Shown piece after piece: positions 22,792 through 32,972 of a stretch of DNA of 64,000 nt. The position numbers and the translations under genes were made by a program. Source of the DNA: Adiantum capillus-veneris (taxonomy: Eukaryota > Streptophyta > Polypodiopsida > Polypodiales > Pteridaceae); assembly GCA_014529385.2 (NCBI GenBank), contig CM043949.1, positions 141,832,858-141,896,857 on the forward strand, in the 5' to 3' direction. Each line of letters opens with the position of its first letter. Position 1 is the first letter of the stretch. The notes beneath the pieces were generated by a model that did no database searches, was not told where the DNA came from, and saw nothing but the letters and a program-made list of their open reading frames with translations.

Positions 22792-23271
22792 ACTCCTCCT
22801 CCCCCCTCTATTGCCAGCTTTTGTTGACACCCATCATGTTTTTTGCTAAATCCCATGGAGTCGTTTCGCACGCTTGAGTTATTTGTTATCTTTTGAAAAA
22901 GTGTGATTGCCCTCTTTTGCTTGTGTGTGCTTGTAGGTTTGATTGGAGTGTGGTGCTCGATAGATCTATGTATGTGTGCTTGCGATTAGTGTGTTGCATG
23001 ATAGGATTAGTGTTGTGTGCGTCTTACAATCGTTAGTGTGTGTGATTGGGTTGATTAGAGGTGAAGAGAAGTGGATGTGGAGATTGCCCTTCATTGTGGC
23101 TAAGCTCCTCAATAGGCCGAGAAGCTCACCTCATAGAGTTAACCATTCGTGTTGCCATGATTAGCTCACTAATCGTGTGAGTGTTTCCCTGCCCTTGCCG
23201 GGTAGCTCATCCCTCCGGATTAATAATTTTTTTGGTCATTGGAGCTATGCAACAATGGGACCCCCAACATT

Positions 23272-23289
23272 TGGCGCCGTTGCCGGGGA
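23272..23289 (+). other. E1 primer binding site (tRNA-Asp type)
   Basis: TGGCGCCGTTGCCGGGGA starts 2 bp inside the 5' LTR. This is the primer site known from Athila-type and related plant LTR elements and is complementary to the 3' end of tRNA-Asp. Confidence 0.9.
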
Positions 23290-26000
23290 CGATGACCTAC
23301 GCTAGTGTAATTGTGGCATATTCGAATGTGTTTCCTCACTAATTTCACTTGTGTGTTTATGTTTTTGTGGATTTTTAATGTGTGTGCATGAAGAAATGTG
23401 TTCATGATTCCCTAATGTGTCACTGTATTTTGCCAATTGTGTGTTTACACACTCTAATTTCACACTAACCCCTTACTAATTTCACTAATTTTTGCTAACT
23501 TACTAATTTGCTATGAAGAATTGGAGCATTCAACCATTCAATTGATCTTCAATAGAAAGGTAATCAAGGTGGTATTTTCAACCTCCCTAAAATCTAAGGA
23601 TGCGCAGAATGTGTAGAGATCCCACCAACATGCAATGTAATGTTAATGCATTGCTATGTTGGATTTCGAATGTTCGTTTTCATGCCGTTGCAATGTCAAA
23701 ATTTTTAAGGATTGATGGCGTAAGAATTTGACAACTTTCAATTGCTAATTGGTGAATGTGCGTTGCTAATTGGGTGCCTAATTGAGTTAATTGCGTGCTT
23801 GGATGGTCAATTGCAAATGTGTGTGCACTAAAATCAAGTGTGTGTGCATTCTAATTCAATGTGTGTATGCTTAATTTTAGGTGTGTGTGCACTTTTTTGC
23901 CCATGTTTGTGTACCTAAAAATCAATGTGTGCTTAACAATTTTTCAATTGTGACGATTGATTTGTGTTGTGCTCATGCCCAACTAATGATTTGTGAAGTC
24001 ACATTGCAATTTCGACAAAATTTGCCCTTTTGTGTGCGTACCTAAAGATTGGTACAAACTACCAATTTTATTAGTGTGTGTGTGTGCGTGCCTAAAAAGT
24101 GTTTAATTTGCATGATTGATGCAAATTTTGATTTCATATTGGATGTGTGTAATGGTTAATTGCTGCATTTTTGTGCTCAAAACACGGATTAATACACTCC
24201 AATTGCGTCAATTTTTGACCTAATTTTGTCGATTTAATTGCTTAGTCTTGATTTTATTCATGAAATTATTTGGCAAATGAATTGATGTGATTTTTGCAAT
24301 TTTATTTGGCTGCACTATTTCCTATGTGTGGAGAACTTTAGAAAATTTTTGGGTATTTTTTGAATAATTTTTGTAAATTTTTGGTTAATTCCATAAAAAT
24401 TTGATAATTTGCGATCTTCACGAGCTATTTTGTGTGTGCATATTTATGGCATCATTTTGTTCGCATTTGTGTCCTACGTGGTCGAATTTTGAGCTTTTTA
24501 CTATTTTCGGGGTCAGGGTTGACGATTTTGTCGAATCTGGCATTTTTGGAAAATCACTATTTTTGGTGTGCTTTTGCATGTCAAAAGTGATTATAGATGA
24601 TTTTCTAAGACTCCTAGAATTTTTCGGGAAATTTTTGGACTTTTCTGACAGTTTTTGGGATTTTTTGGAGTTTCGGCTAATTTTCGGCCTATTTTTGGCA
24701 TTTTCGGCCGGTGAAAATCAAACAATAAGAAAAAAATTATTTCTGGGCTTCGATACCGTGCCTTGCGGCGCATCAAATTCTCAAGTCGGATAAAACTTTA
24801 CGATTTGTAGAGGTAGCTTCCGGAGACAATAAAATTCTCTTCTTCTTCCCGTTCCGCATGAACACACCCCCACAACACTCTCTAACTCTCTCTCTCTCTC
24901 TCTCTCTCTCCACCCCTCCCCAATCGCGATTATTAACAATCACTCTCTAACTCTCTCACTGTCTCTCTCTTCCCACTCTCTCTCTCCCAACGTGACTACC
25001 TCTCTCTCTCTCTCTGCCACCATGTGCACCAGTCTTTTTCCCAGTACACGCACACATCCCTCGTGTACCCCTGCACGACGCCTGTCCTTTTCCCTCCACT
25101 GTCACGCACACTCTCTCTTCCCGTTTTTGGATTGTGCACCTCTTGTCTCTTAGCTCCAACACACACACACACACACACTGCTCGGGTCCCCCGCTCTCTC
25201 TCTCTCCTCTACAGGCGCTGCCCCGCTCTCTCTCTCTCTCTCTCCAGCTCATGCCACGTCAACAACGCAGGGTCAGCCCGCATGCACACATCACACTCCC
25301 TCTCTCTGCTGCCTTTCAACATTGCCCCTCGGCGCCTCGCTGACAAGCCCTTCGATCACGCTGACACCACACGCGCGCAATGGTCAACCCCAAGCGTCGC
25401 TCTCAGGTAAGTGATAGGTGAGTATTTTTATTCTTATTATTTTATTTTATTTTATTGTTTATAGTTGTTTTTGTCAATTTCACAAAACAATAAAAAATAA
25501 AAAATCACAAAAATCAAAATAAAAATTAAAAAAAGGGATTTTAAAAATTCACAAAAACCCATCAAAAAATTCGAATAAAAATCAACCAAAAAAGAGATAA
25601 AAAATTCACCAAAATGTTTTTTATAAAAAAAATAAAAAAGAGTTTAAAAAATTAAGAAATTAAAAAAACTCATAAAAAATTCATAGAAAAATAAAAAATT
25701 CTCTTACAAAATTCAATAAAAATCCAAAATTGATGAGAAACAATCATAAAATTTATTAAAAAACACATATAAAATCATTAAAAATTCAAAAATACCACAA
25801 ATAAATAATTAAAAATATAAAATTTTCAAAAAGTCGCAAACAAATCATTAAAAAAATAAAAAACTAATTGGAAAAAACCCACTTAACCATAAAAATTCAT
25901 AAAACCATCAAAAAGTTTATAAGAAATTTAAAATTCATGAAAAATATTAGAAAATTACTAAAAAATTCACAGGTTCACGTAAAAATGCATAGCTACTTAT
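23290..26000 (+). other. E1 5' leader: noncoding and low-complexity
   Basis: About 2.7 kb without a supportable gene. 23,300-24,800 is AT-rich with many short GTGTGTG tracts. 24,870-25,330 is CT-rich, with (CT)n and (CA)n runs that generate long spurious frames on both strands. 25,430-26,000 is an A-rich tract built of AAAAATCA-like words. Long leaders of this kind are common in large non-autonomous LTR elements. Confidence 0.6.
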
Positions 26001-27110
26001 TAAAATTCATGAGTCTAAGGGACACATCAAACAGAATGATGTTAGCATTGTATGATACACATAATTCATATTTAAACTATGTAGACCAAAAAGGGAAACT
26101 GTACAAAAAAAAATCAACCAGCATTTGAGTGGCCCACATACCAGCTCGTAGAAGTTCGTCCAATGATAGATAAGAAAGGATGGTTCATTTCAAAGGAAAG
26201 AATCTTTTATAGCCCATCCTCTCTAGAGATGAAGGATTGAGTGAACCCAGAAATTTGTTCAGAGCCAAACTCTCCTCCATCAGAAATCAAGCTTCGATGT
26301 TGTGACCAAACAAGGATATACTTTGGCAAAAAATGTCGTAGATATAGACAAGACTCTAGAATCTATGATGCCTTGGGTCCTGAAATCACAAAAGCTCATA
26401 TCATAGGAGACCCATGGGATAGACAATATCAGGCAAAGATAATGCTATCTACAGATTAACTTGGGGAATAATTTTCCATGTTTCACAAAGATACATAGGA
26501 AACTACGTACAAGGTTTACAGATACCAAACATCAACAGTGCCACCCAAAGTGTGTCTTCACAGTCCCAAAAGATGAGACTAAACTAGAGGTAAACAATTT
26601 TGAACTCTTTCAAGGAAGAAAGCTATAGTGATCACCTTACGAAGGGGGGAGCCATAAATCCATCAAGCTCAACTTATGTACCAGGAAATTCTAAACCAAT
26701 TAGAAGCCCTGGAGCCGCTAACCAACAGAGCCCTTCAAGACAGAAACATTGAAAGATCGTATGGTTGTTGGAAGTTTCCAATTGACCCAGATTCCCTCAA
26801 AATCTGTAGACAAATGCCTGCTGATCTCCACAAATCAAAGTCAAAAGCCAACAAATCCAATAGTGTTCAAATACTTACATGTGATCAAGCTCACATATGC
26901 ATATCAAGATGCACATGGTAACAAGTATCAACAAGATCATGACCTAGTACAAACCCCTACAGATGGCTTGACTGAAGTTAGAGACTATCTAAAGATGATA
27001 CAAAGCCGCAAGTTGCCAGAACAAGTAACAAAAAAGTCAAAGTCAATGGGAGCTAAAGTCCAAAAAGCTACACAAAGGTCACCACCAAAATCTCCTCCAA
27101 AAAGACAGAT
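26000..27110 (+). pseudogene. E1 internal coding remnant, gag position, unrecognised
   Basis: Several overlapping open stretches on the plus strand (26,241-26,459; 26,676-26,921; 26,749-27,204) look like decayed coding sequence: they are Lys/Gln/Ser-rich, with few stops over 100-150 codons. I cannot assign a domain. A Pro/Lys-rich tail (about 27,050-27,110) leads straight into the first protease-like block. By position this should be the gag equivalent. No zinc knuckle was seen. Confidence 0.4.
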
Positions 27111-27640
27111 TTTGCTAGAAAGTACAATGTATCTTTTAAGGTCAAAGGTTACTCAGATGCAGGTAGATAATGCTCATCAATTGCAAAAAGGTATAGTATT
27201 ATAGCCATGGAGCCAGCATCAATTGAAGCAGGTGGTCAAAGCAAAGAAAATGCAGATAAAGTTCAACCAAAGGATGTTTCCATAGCAAAAGAAGTCAATT
27301 CAGACACAAATCCTTAGACGATCAAGTGCAACATTGTTGGTGAAAACGAAGAAAAGTTGTCAAGAGAAGTAAAGCTATATTTTTAGTTAGATAAGAACCT
27401 TATGTCTTTGTACACTTGGAAAAGATGTGGCCAACGGCCAACCACAGATGGAAGATGCTCCTGGATTTGTGAGCATATCAGGAAACAAACGAGGAGAATG
27501 TTGGGAAATCGTCTCCACCACTATTGAAATAAGTTCACAGATCATCATAGCTCAATTACACGTGATCACAACAAAAGATATGCCAGACAACATTATAATG
27601 GGAATGCCAATGGCTTAGAAGATGTTAAAGGTACAAAATA
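27110..27640 (+). pseudogene. E1 protease-like domain 1
   Basis: NVSFKVKGYSDAGR (about 27,125-27,165) has the position and shape of a retropepsin active-site strand: hydrophobic strand, then D-A-G where D-T/S-G is expected, then a stop and CSSIAKR. About 120 codons later, after frame changes, comes IIIAQLHVITTKDMPDNIIMGMPMA (about 27,545-27,615). This matches the second retropepsin signature (hydrophobic-hydrophobic-G-M-P/D). Family assignment is by pattern only. Confidence 0.4.
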
Positions 27641-28082
27641 CAAAGATGACGGAGTTATTACAGACAACAAAGAATGAAGATCAAGACTGGTAACCCACGG
27701 ATAACAGCACAAGGTCCTCAAGCACAGTTAGAATGGTGACTGATACCAAAGCAGATCTTATTGAAGATGATTCATCTCCATCGAACAAAAATTCAGAAGA
27801 GCTTAAAGCAAATCAGGCAATAGCAAGTGCATATCAAACAGAGCAAAGAGCAACCACAAAAGCTATTGAGCAGAGAATGTCACCAAAGCCAAAAGTTAAG
27901 AAGAATGAGGTTGCAAAAAACCAAGAAGCAATAGGAAGTCCAAAGATCCAGACATTGCCAGTCAAATCAACCTATGTAAGTCAGATTGGAAAACAAAGTC
28001 TCAAGTCACCCTCCACAGAGACACAATTAGATCAAGATGAGACCATGGCAAAAGTAGAACAAAGATCTTCAAAGAACTAGCA

Positions 28083-28442
28083 ATGAGAATAGCTGTAGTT
28101 CTCAACAGTACAAAAGGAGCAAGTGTCAGATGCAATGCTCTACTGGATAAAGAAGCAAAGTGCAAAATGGTTGTTGCAGAAAACATCCAGAGCATTCTAG
28201 AGATTACTCCATGCAAACATGAGAGCAAAACAATGCTAGGTATGCATATAAGTCAAGAAGAAATGGTTGCTAACCTTAACATCCAAAATCATGAAGAGCA
28301 GGTAAAGTTTCAGGTGAAGCCTTCAAAGGAAATGCTTGCAGATGTCATCCTTGGACATCAGTGGTTAGACCAACACAAGGCCTGCAAAGAAGATAAAATT
28401 TTAATACTCTCTTCTCCAAGAGGTAACCAACAACATTTATAG
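28083..28442 (+). pseudogene. E1 protease-like domain 2
   Basis: A 119-residue open frame. It opens with VRCNALLDKEAKCKMV, where the hydrophobic-LLD-x-x-A pattern is that of a retropepsin active site with DTG changed to DKE, and ends with ADVILGHQWLDQHKA. The latter is the usual C-terminal retropepsin signature of LTR elements (ILG-x-x-WL-x-x-H). Length and spacing fit one protease monomer. The minus-strand relative at 45,483-45,090 has NALLDTVAKYNLLS and NINLGCTWM in the same arrangement. A second protease-like domain within one element is unusual. Confidence 0.5.
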
Positions 28443-28689
28443 GTACTAGTAATGATGGAATCAAAGTTGCAAAAGTCAAAGAGTCAAAGACAAATCTTAC
28501 AGACAAAGATAAAGCCAAAATGGAATTTCCACCGACTAGCAAAGAAGGTGTGATAGCATATGCCTCTTTATCAAAGAACCCTTATGGAGAAGCTTCTTCA
28601 AGCAAAATGCTGACCCAACTGAACCCTCTAAGGAGACACCCAGAAAAGAAAAGATATATCAGCCAAAGTACTCAAGAAAGCAAAGGAAA

Positions 28690-29420
28690 GTCAAGCAAGT
28701 GTTTAATCCGAGCAATTTAGTCAAAGTCAATGATCCAGTTTGGATTAAGGATGGGAAATCAACACAAAAAGACAAACAAATGGGATGGATAGCATCACAA
28801 TGGAGCTTAAAAGAACATGAGTACTATGGAGGTAATAGTCATATATGGATGCCAAAACCGCAGGTTAGGGCATATGAAGTAACATCAAGTCCCTCCCAAG
28901 AACAGAGTCTACCACAACTCTCAAGAGGATACAAAACAGAGATGGATCTCAAAGAATCTTCCTCTTAGACAAGGATTCTACACAGGTTATACAAAGATTT
29001 TGCTACCAATCAACCACAAGCCAACTGCAGCTACACCAAACCTGCATGAAGATCTCAAGAGATCAACAAGACCTAAAGTGAAGCAAAGTCTATAATGGAG
29101 ATACAAAGGTCATCAAGAGATTTGGATTCCTAAATCTTTCAATGCTCCCAGTCAAAAGGTAGATGCTGACAGCCAACAAAGGCCTACAACAACATCAAAG
29201 ACTCCTATCAACAAACCTAATTGGAGAATCAAACAGATAATGGAATCTTCAAATTCAAAGAAGGACAACCCAACCAACGAGAATGCAGATTCAAAGATGA
29301 TAAAACAGGTATTGAGAAAGAAACCTACAATGCCAACTTGGTCCTTCACTAATCCTCTTTTTGAGGATTCAAGATTACTTTTGCCTGAAGAAATGTTTGT
29401 AGTAAGCACAAGAATGTAAA
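28690..29420 (+). pseudogene. E1 C-terminal coding remnant with repeated IWxPK motif
   Basis: Three blocks share an aromatic-Gly...Ile-Trp-x-Pro-Lys motif: NLVKVNDPVWIKDGK (about 28,717-28,760), EHEYYGGNSHIWMPKPQ (about 28,815-28,865) and WRYKGHQEIWIPKS (about 29,098-29,137). The frame 28,699-28,968 is open. The last block needs a stop and a frame change. Similar blocks occur on the minus strand at 44,818-44,519 and on the plus strand at about 40,985-41,040. I do not recognise the domain. WVPK-type motifs also occur in copia gag proteins, and VWIxx in gypsy integrase tails, but neither context fits fully. Confidence 0.45.
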
Positions 29421-29982
29421 AAGTCAAGTGCCAGGGTGCAAAAAACACTCTTTGGCATAGTCAGAGTCCGCCGCGCTGCTGAGCCAAAAAATGAGCAAAG
29501 CATTAGTCCCAAAGCTTCAAGTCATATTAAACTCTGTGCTAGGAGTCGTAGTTATTAGTCTTACGCTCAAGATGGAAGAGTTGAGCATATATAAGTCGTG
29601 TTGTTCATGTTGGATGAGATGAGCCTACGAGTCAAAGTCGATTAACTTACAATTGGTGGAGTATCATAGAGTCTAACACTCACGCACATTGCATAGTACG
29701 ATGAGAGCACATATCCTCGTCAACAAAAACCATTCTTAAAGGGATGCCAGCTCGCAAATCCATGTCATATGATTTTATAGCTACACCATCTTTTTAAAGA
29801 ACCCCTCAAAATCCTTCTTGCACATCATATTGTTTCCCATGTATATCTGTGTATACATATATAGGATGTCTCATTATTGGACATATGCATTAGACACTAT
29901 TTTTTCTTCCACCTATGCACCTTGAGTGGACTACAACAGGCAAAAAACCAATGTCATGCTAACCAACAAGTCATGCAATGGG
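29420..29982 (+). other. E1 3' noncoding region
   Basis: No gene. The segment at 29,885-29,960 (AGACACTATTTTTTC..., CCACCTATGCACCTTGAGTG) matches minus-strand 47,240-47,165 closely, which marks a related element there. Confidence 0.6.
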
Positions 29983-30450
29983 GTCACTACTGGGCAAATA
30001 GGAAGCTTGGGGATGGCCCAACACTCCCTATTGCTTGGTCTTGACCTAGGTGTTAAAGCCATTACAAGAGACAACAAAGACCTTGGGGCACGACAACCGA
30101 CAATAGTAAGACAAAATTCAATGGAGTCAATACTAAGCAAATCAGACGCTTGGGGATTGTCCAACGCTCCTCATCACTTGGTGTTGACCCTGCTATTAAA
30201 GTCCTTACATACGCCAACAAAGACCTTGGGGCATGATAACCGACAAGAAAAAGACAACATTTAGTGAAGTCAATACTGAGCGAATAGGAAGCTTGGGGAT
30301 TGCCCAATGCCCCCTACCGTTTGGTGCTGACCTTAGTGTAACTGACAATGAAGACCATGGTGATGTGATTACAAAAATACAGTTGAGTCACTACTGATCA
30401 AATAGGGGGCTTGCTGACTGTCCAACGCTCCCCATCGCTTGGTGCTGACC
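29983..30450 (+). repeat. E1 minisatellite, four copies, period ~118-144 bp
   Basis: GTCA(C/A)TACTGAGCAAATAGG starts copies at 29,983, 30,125, 30,269 and 30,387. Each continues with GCTTGGGGATTG(C/T)CCAA, a CGCTCCCCATCGCTTGGTG block and TGACCT. Arrays just upstream of the polypurine tract are typical of large plant LTR elements. The related minus-strand copy at 46.6-47.2 kb appears to lack the array. Confidence 0.85.
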
Positions 30451-30868
30451 TACATTGTTTAATTCTATATCTATCAACAAATAATCCCTTGAGTACTTTA
30501 TTAGTATTTCCATGCTAATAAGTACTTCAAAAATGTGCGTATCCCAAAGGCACTTTTTTTCCACTAGGTTTTTTCCCTTTGGTCATCCAGGTATTAGACC
30601 CTAAATTAGGACCTCATCATTCTACTTCCCTTGTACATACTTTTCATAAATAAACAACAGCCTCATCATTATGCTATTACATCAACAAATGCAACATAAT
30701 CTCTCACATCAAACTATTCAGACCAATGAAGATGTTGCAGGAAAGTGAACCTCATCAATATATTCAACGAGAAAATGAAGACGATCAGCCCATCAGCAAC
30801 AACCCAATACCTTCCATAGCGTCCACGGACACTTTTCAACGGTGCCCAAAAAGACGGGCACTAAAATC

Positions 30869-30880
30869 GGAAGGGGGGAA
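30869..30880 (+). other. E1 polypurine tract, preceded by a short hairpin
   Basis: CGGAAGGGGGGAA abuts the 3' LTR. GTGCCC (30,842-30,847) and GGGCAC (30,856-30,861) form a hairpin 8 bp before it. Confidence 0.85.
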
Positions 30881-31788
30881 TGTTAACTGAGTCAACTTCA
30901 GTTAACAAGAGCTTCTAAAGACCAGAGACGTACGGATGCACATCCAGGATGAATACAAAGAATCAGTAAATATTGGAGTTACACATTTTTTACGTTTTCC
31001 CAAAATGGTCATGTATTATAAATTCTCGATTTATTTCAAGCCATTGTAATATTTTAATGTGTTACGGGCTCAATGGGAGTTCCAAGCTGTAAAGAACAGG
31101 TTAGTTAGTGTGCCTAGGTTGCAGATTTAGTAAGTGGAAAAGCCCTAAAGGCCTTGGGCACCCGGACGTTGCATATTTTTATCCTAGGTATATAAGGCAG
31201 TGTGTAAAAGATACTAGGGTTTTCAAGCTCATTTGTTGAGAGCACTCTTTGGTAAGAGCTCTTGAGGTGTGTGGCTATGGAGTCCTTGAGCTTCTCCTTG
31301 CTCATGTGAATTGGTTAACAGTAATCAATGTTTAATTCTCTTTCGCTATGCCTCCCTCATGCTTCTTGTGATTGCCTATGAGATCTTAACTAATTAGTGG
31401 TTAATCCCTCTCTAATCTTGTGTGATTACCCTTTTTTTCTTGTGTGTGCATTTAGGTTTGATTGGAGTGTGGTGCTCGATAGATGTATGTGTGTGCTCTT
31501 GCAATTAGTGTGTTGCATGATAGGATTAGTGTTGTGTGCATCTTGCAATCGTTAGTGTGTGTGATTGGGTTGATTAGAGGTGAAGAGAAGTGGATGTGGA
31601 GATTGCCCTTCATTGTGGTTTAGCTTCTCCATAGGCCAAGAATCTCACCTCATAGAGTTAACCATTTGTGTTTCCATGATTAGCTCACTAATTGTGTGAG
31701 TGTTTCCATGCCCTAGTCGGGTAGCTCATTCCTCCAGATTGATAAATTTGTTGGTCATTGGAGCTATGCAACGATGGATCCTCCAACA
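30881..31788 (+). mobile_element. E1 3' LTR
   Basis: TGTTAACTGAG...CTCCAACA, 908 bp, aligning along its full length with the interrupted 5' LTR. It is flanked by the CCAAT target duplication at 31,789-31,793. It contains the TATA-like GGTATATAAGGCA at about 31,186. Confidence 0.93.
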
Positions 31789-31793
31789 CCAAT

Positions 31794-32630
31794 CCACCAA
31801 CATTTTCCCCTTCCTAGCTCGTGTCATCCCTTGACACAATTATTTGCATTGTTATGATTGTCTTCAGCTTTGTCTTCAAGGTTGATCTTTAGCTTTGAAA
31901 GTGCTTTGTTGCTGATGACGCTCCCCCCTTCCTTGAGTAATTCATATCTGTTGTGTTTTGTTGTTAATGCGTGCTTTGGGATTCCATTGTCAAAGAAATT
32001 TTGCATCTTGTTGCTCCTTCTCCTCTTTGTTTCCACTTTTGGCCGTGAAGATGGATTTTGATGTGCCTACCTTTGTCGTTGACTTGATGATGGACCCGCT
32101 ATTGGTATCCCACAATACTTCACTAACTTCAACACTATTGAGATCCATGTGTTTGTTTTTGATAGCTCTCTTTTTGAAGTTGTCATTGTTTGTATGTTGG
32201 CTTTGTATTCCATTCTTCATCTTGCCCTTGTTAGCTAAAGCTTTGTTGTTTCATTGAAGATAAGACTTGCTCTTGACTAATAGTGGAGACATGCAATTAT
32301 TGTTCTGATTCTTTGACTATTAATTGCGGTAGCCATTTCCTTATTGATGATGTAGAAGGAATTTCTACAACAAGATAGAGATGAGTGTTGCTAAATTTGG
32401 GTCTGAAACCAGGATGACCAAAGGACAAAACCCGATGGGGAAAGAAAGTACCTTTGGTTTGCACTCTTATTGGAGTTGAGATATTGGACTTGAAGTACTA
32501 TCATGCAAGGTGAGTGCTTGGGAGAAACAAAGGAAGAGTGCCAAATGCAAATGCCAATTGTCGGATGCTCTATATGCAAATGATAAATTTGTCAAACAAA
32601 AGCACGTAGTGTGAAAGATGGAGTTGATGG
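31794..32630 (-). mobile_element. Family-B LTR start and 3' internal region
   Basis: On the minus strand, coding-like sequence (about 32,257-31,850, Lys/Asn-rich, unrecognised) runs into the hairpin GTGTCA/TGACAC (31,837-31,821), a purine tract (GGAAGGGGAAAA) and the LTR start TGTTGG at 31,802. E1 interrupts this LTR after 14 bp of it; the remainder is at 20,205-20,839. A segment at 32,395-32,460 (GGATGACCAAAGGACAAAAC) matches 47,025-47,070 and, inverted, E1 at about 30,545-30,600. So it belongs to the same broad group. Confidence 0.5.
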
Positions 32631-32631
32631 G

Positions 32632-32955
32632 TGTCAAGGAACAAATGTAGTACATGTGACATCAAAGGACGTCGTAATAGCTTCCACATTTCCAAGAAGG
32701 GTTTTTGATCTAGAAGCCATACTAGACAATTGTATCAGTTCCCCTTTTATGTTGTATTTTCTCTTATGTTGTGTAGACCCTTATCTTGAGTAAGTAAAGA
32801 AGAAGAAGTATATTCTTTTGCCTCCATCTCTTATGTTGTATAGACCCTTATCTTGTGCTAGTAAAGATGAACAAGTATAGTCTTTTGCCTCCGTTTTTGT
32901 GTGTGTGTGTGTGTGATTGTAAGAGATCAAGATCTCTCCTTCTCTATCTCATTAA
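32632..32955 (+). mobile_element. Copia-3 5' LTR
   Basis: The right half (from about 32,720) matches the 3' LTR at about 37,885-38,061. The left half does not align well by eye, so the start (TGTCAAGG at 32,632) is tentative. A ~70-bp segment is duplicated inside (about 32,757-32,826 and 32,827-32,893), each carrying CTTATGTTGT and TCTTTTGCCTCC. Confidence 0.5.
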
Positions 32956-32956
32956 A

Positions 32957-32972
32957 TGGTATAAGAGCCTGG
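32957..32972 (+). other. Copia-3 primer binding site
   Basis: TGGTATAAGAGCCTGG, one base different from the standard TGGTATCAGAGC, sits at the right end of the 5' LTR. Confidence 0.8.

Larger units (their letters stand above)
21374..22899 (+). mobile_element. Penelope-like element fragment nested in the E1 5' LTR
   Basis: The boundaries come from comparing the two E1 LTRs: the left LTR is colinear with the right one up to ATTAGTGGT and again from about GTGTGATTGCCC. The extra ~1.5 kb holds a Penelope-type RT open frame (21,408-22,640) and, 110 bp after it, a hammerhead-shaped sequence (22,749-22,791). Base composition is C-rich on the plus strand, unlike the flanking LTR. No target duplication was resolved. 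It is truncated: RT motif C, thumb and any GIY-YIG endonuclease are missing. Confidence 0.8.
20840..23269 (+). mobile_element. E1 5' LTR, interrupted by a Penelope-like insertion
   Basis: The LTR segments 20,840-21,373 and about 22,900-23,269 match the 3' LTR (30,881-31,788) in order, including GGCCTTGGGCACCC, GGTATATAAGGCA (TATA box, about 21,148) and GAGAAGTGGATGTGGAGATT. Without the insert the LTR is about 904 bp, against 908 bp for the 3' copy. The ends are TGTTAACTGAG and CCCAACA. The insert replaces only about 18 bp present in the 3' LTR (AATCCCTCTCTAATCTT region). Confidence 0.92.

Noticed and set aside
24956-25410. Several overlapping frames on both strands near 25 kb
   Set aside because: All derive from (CT)n, (GA)n and (CA)n tracts in the E1 leader.
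26749-27204. Resemblance of the FKYLHVIKLTYAYQ stretch in E1 to plant pararetrovirus movement proteins, with a protease following
   Set aside because: Only a few residues agree, and the element has LTRs, a tRNA-Asp primer site and a target duplication, which fit an LTR retrotransposon. No pararetroviral RT follows.
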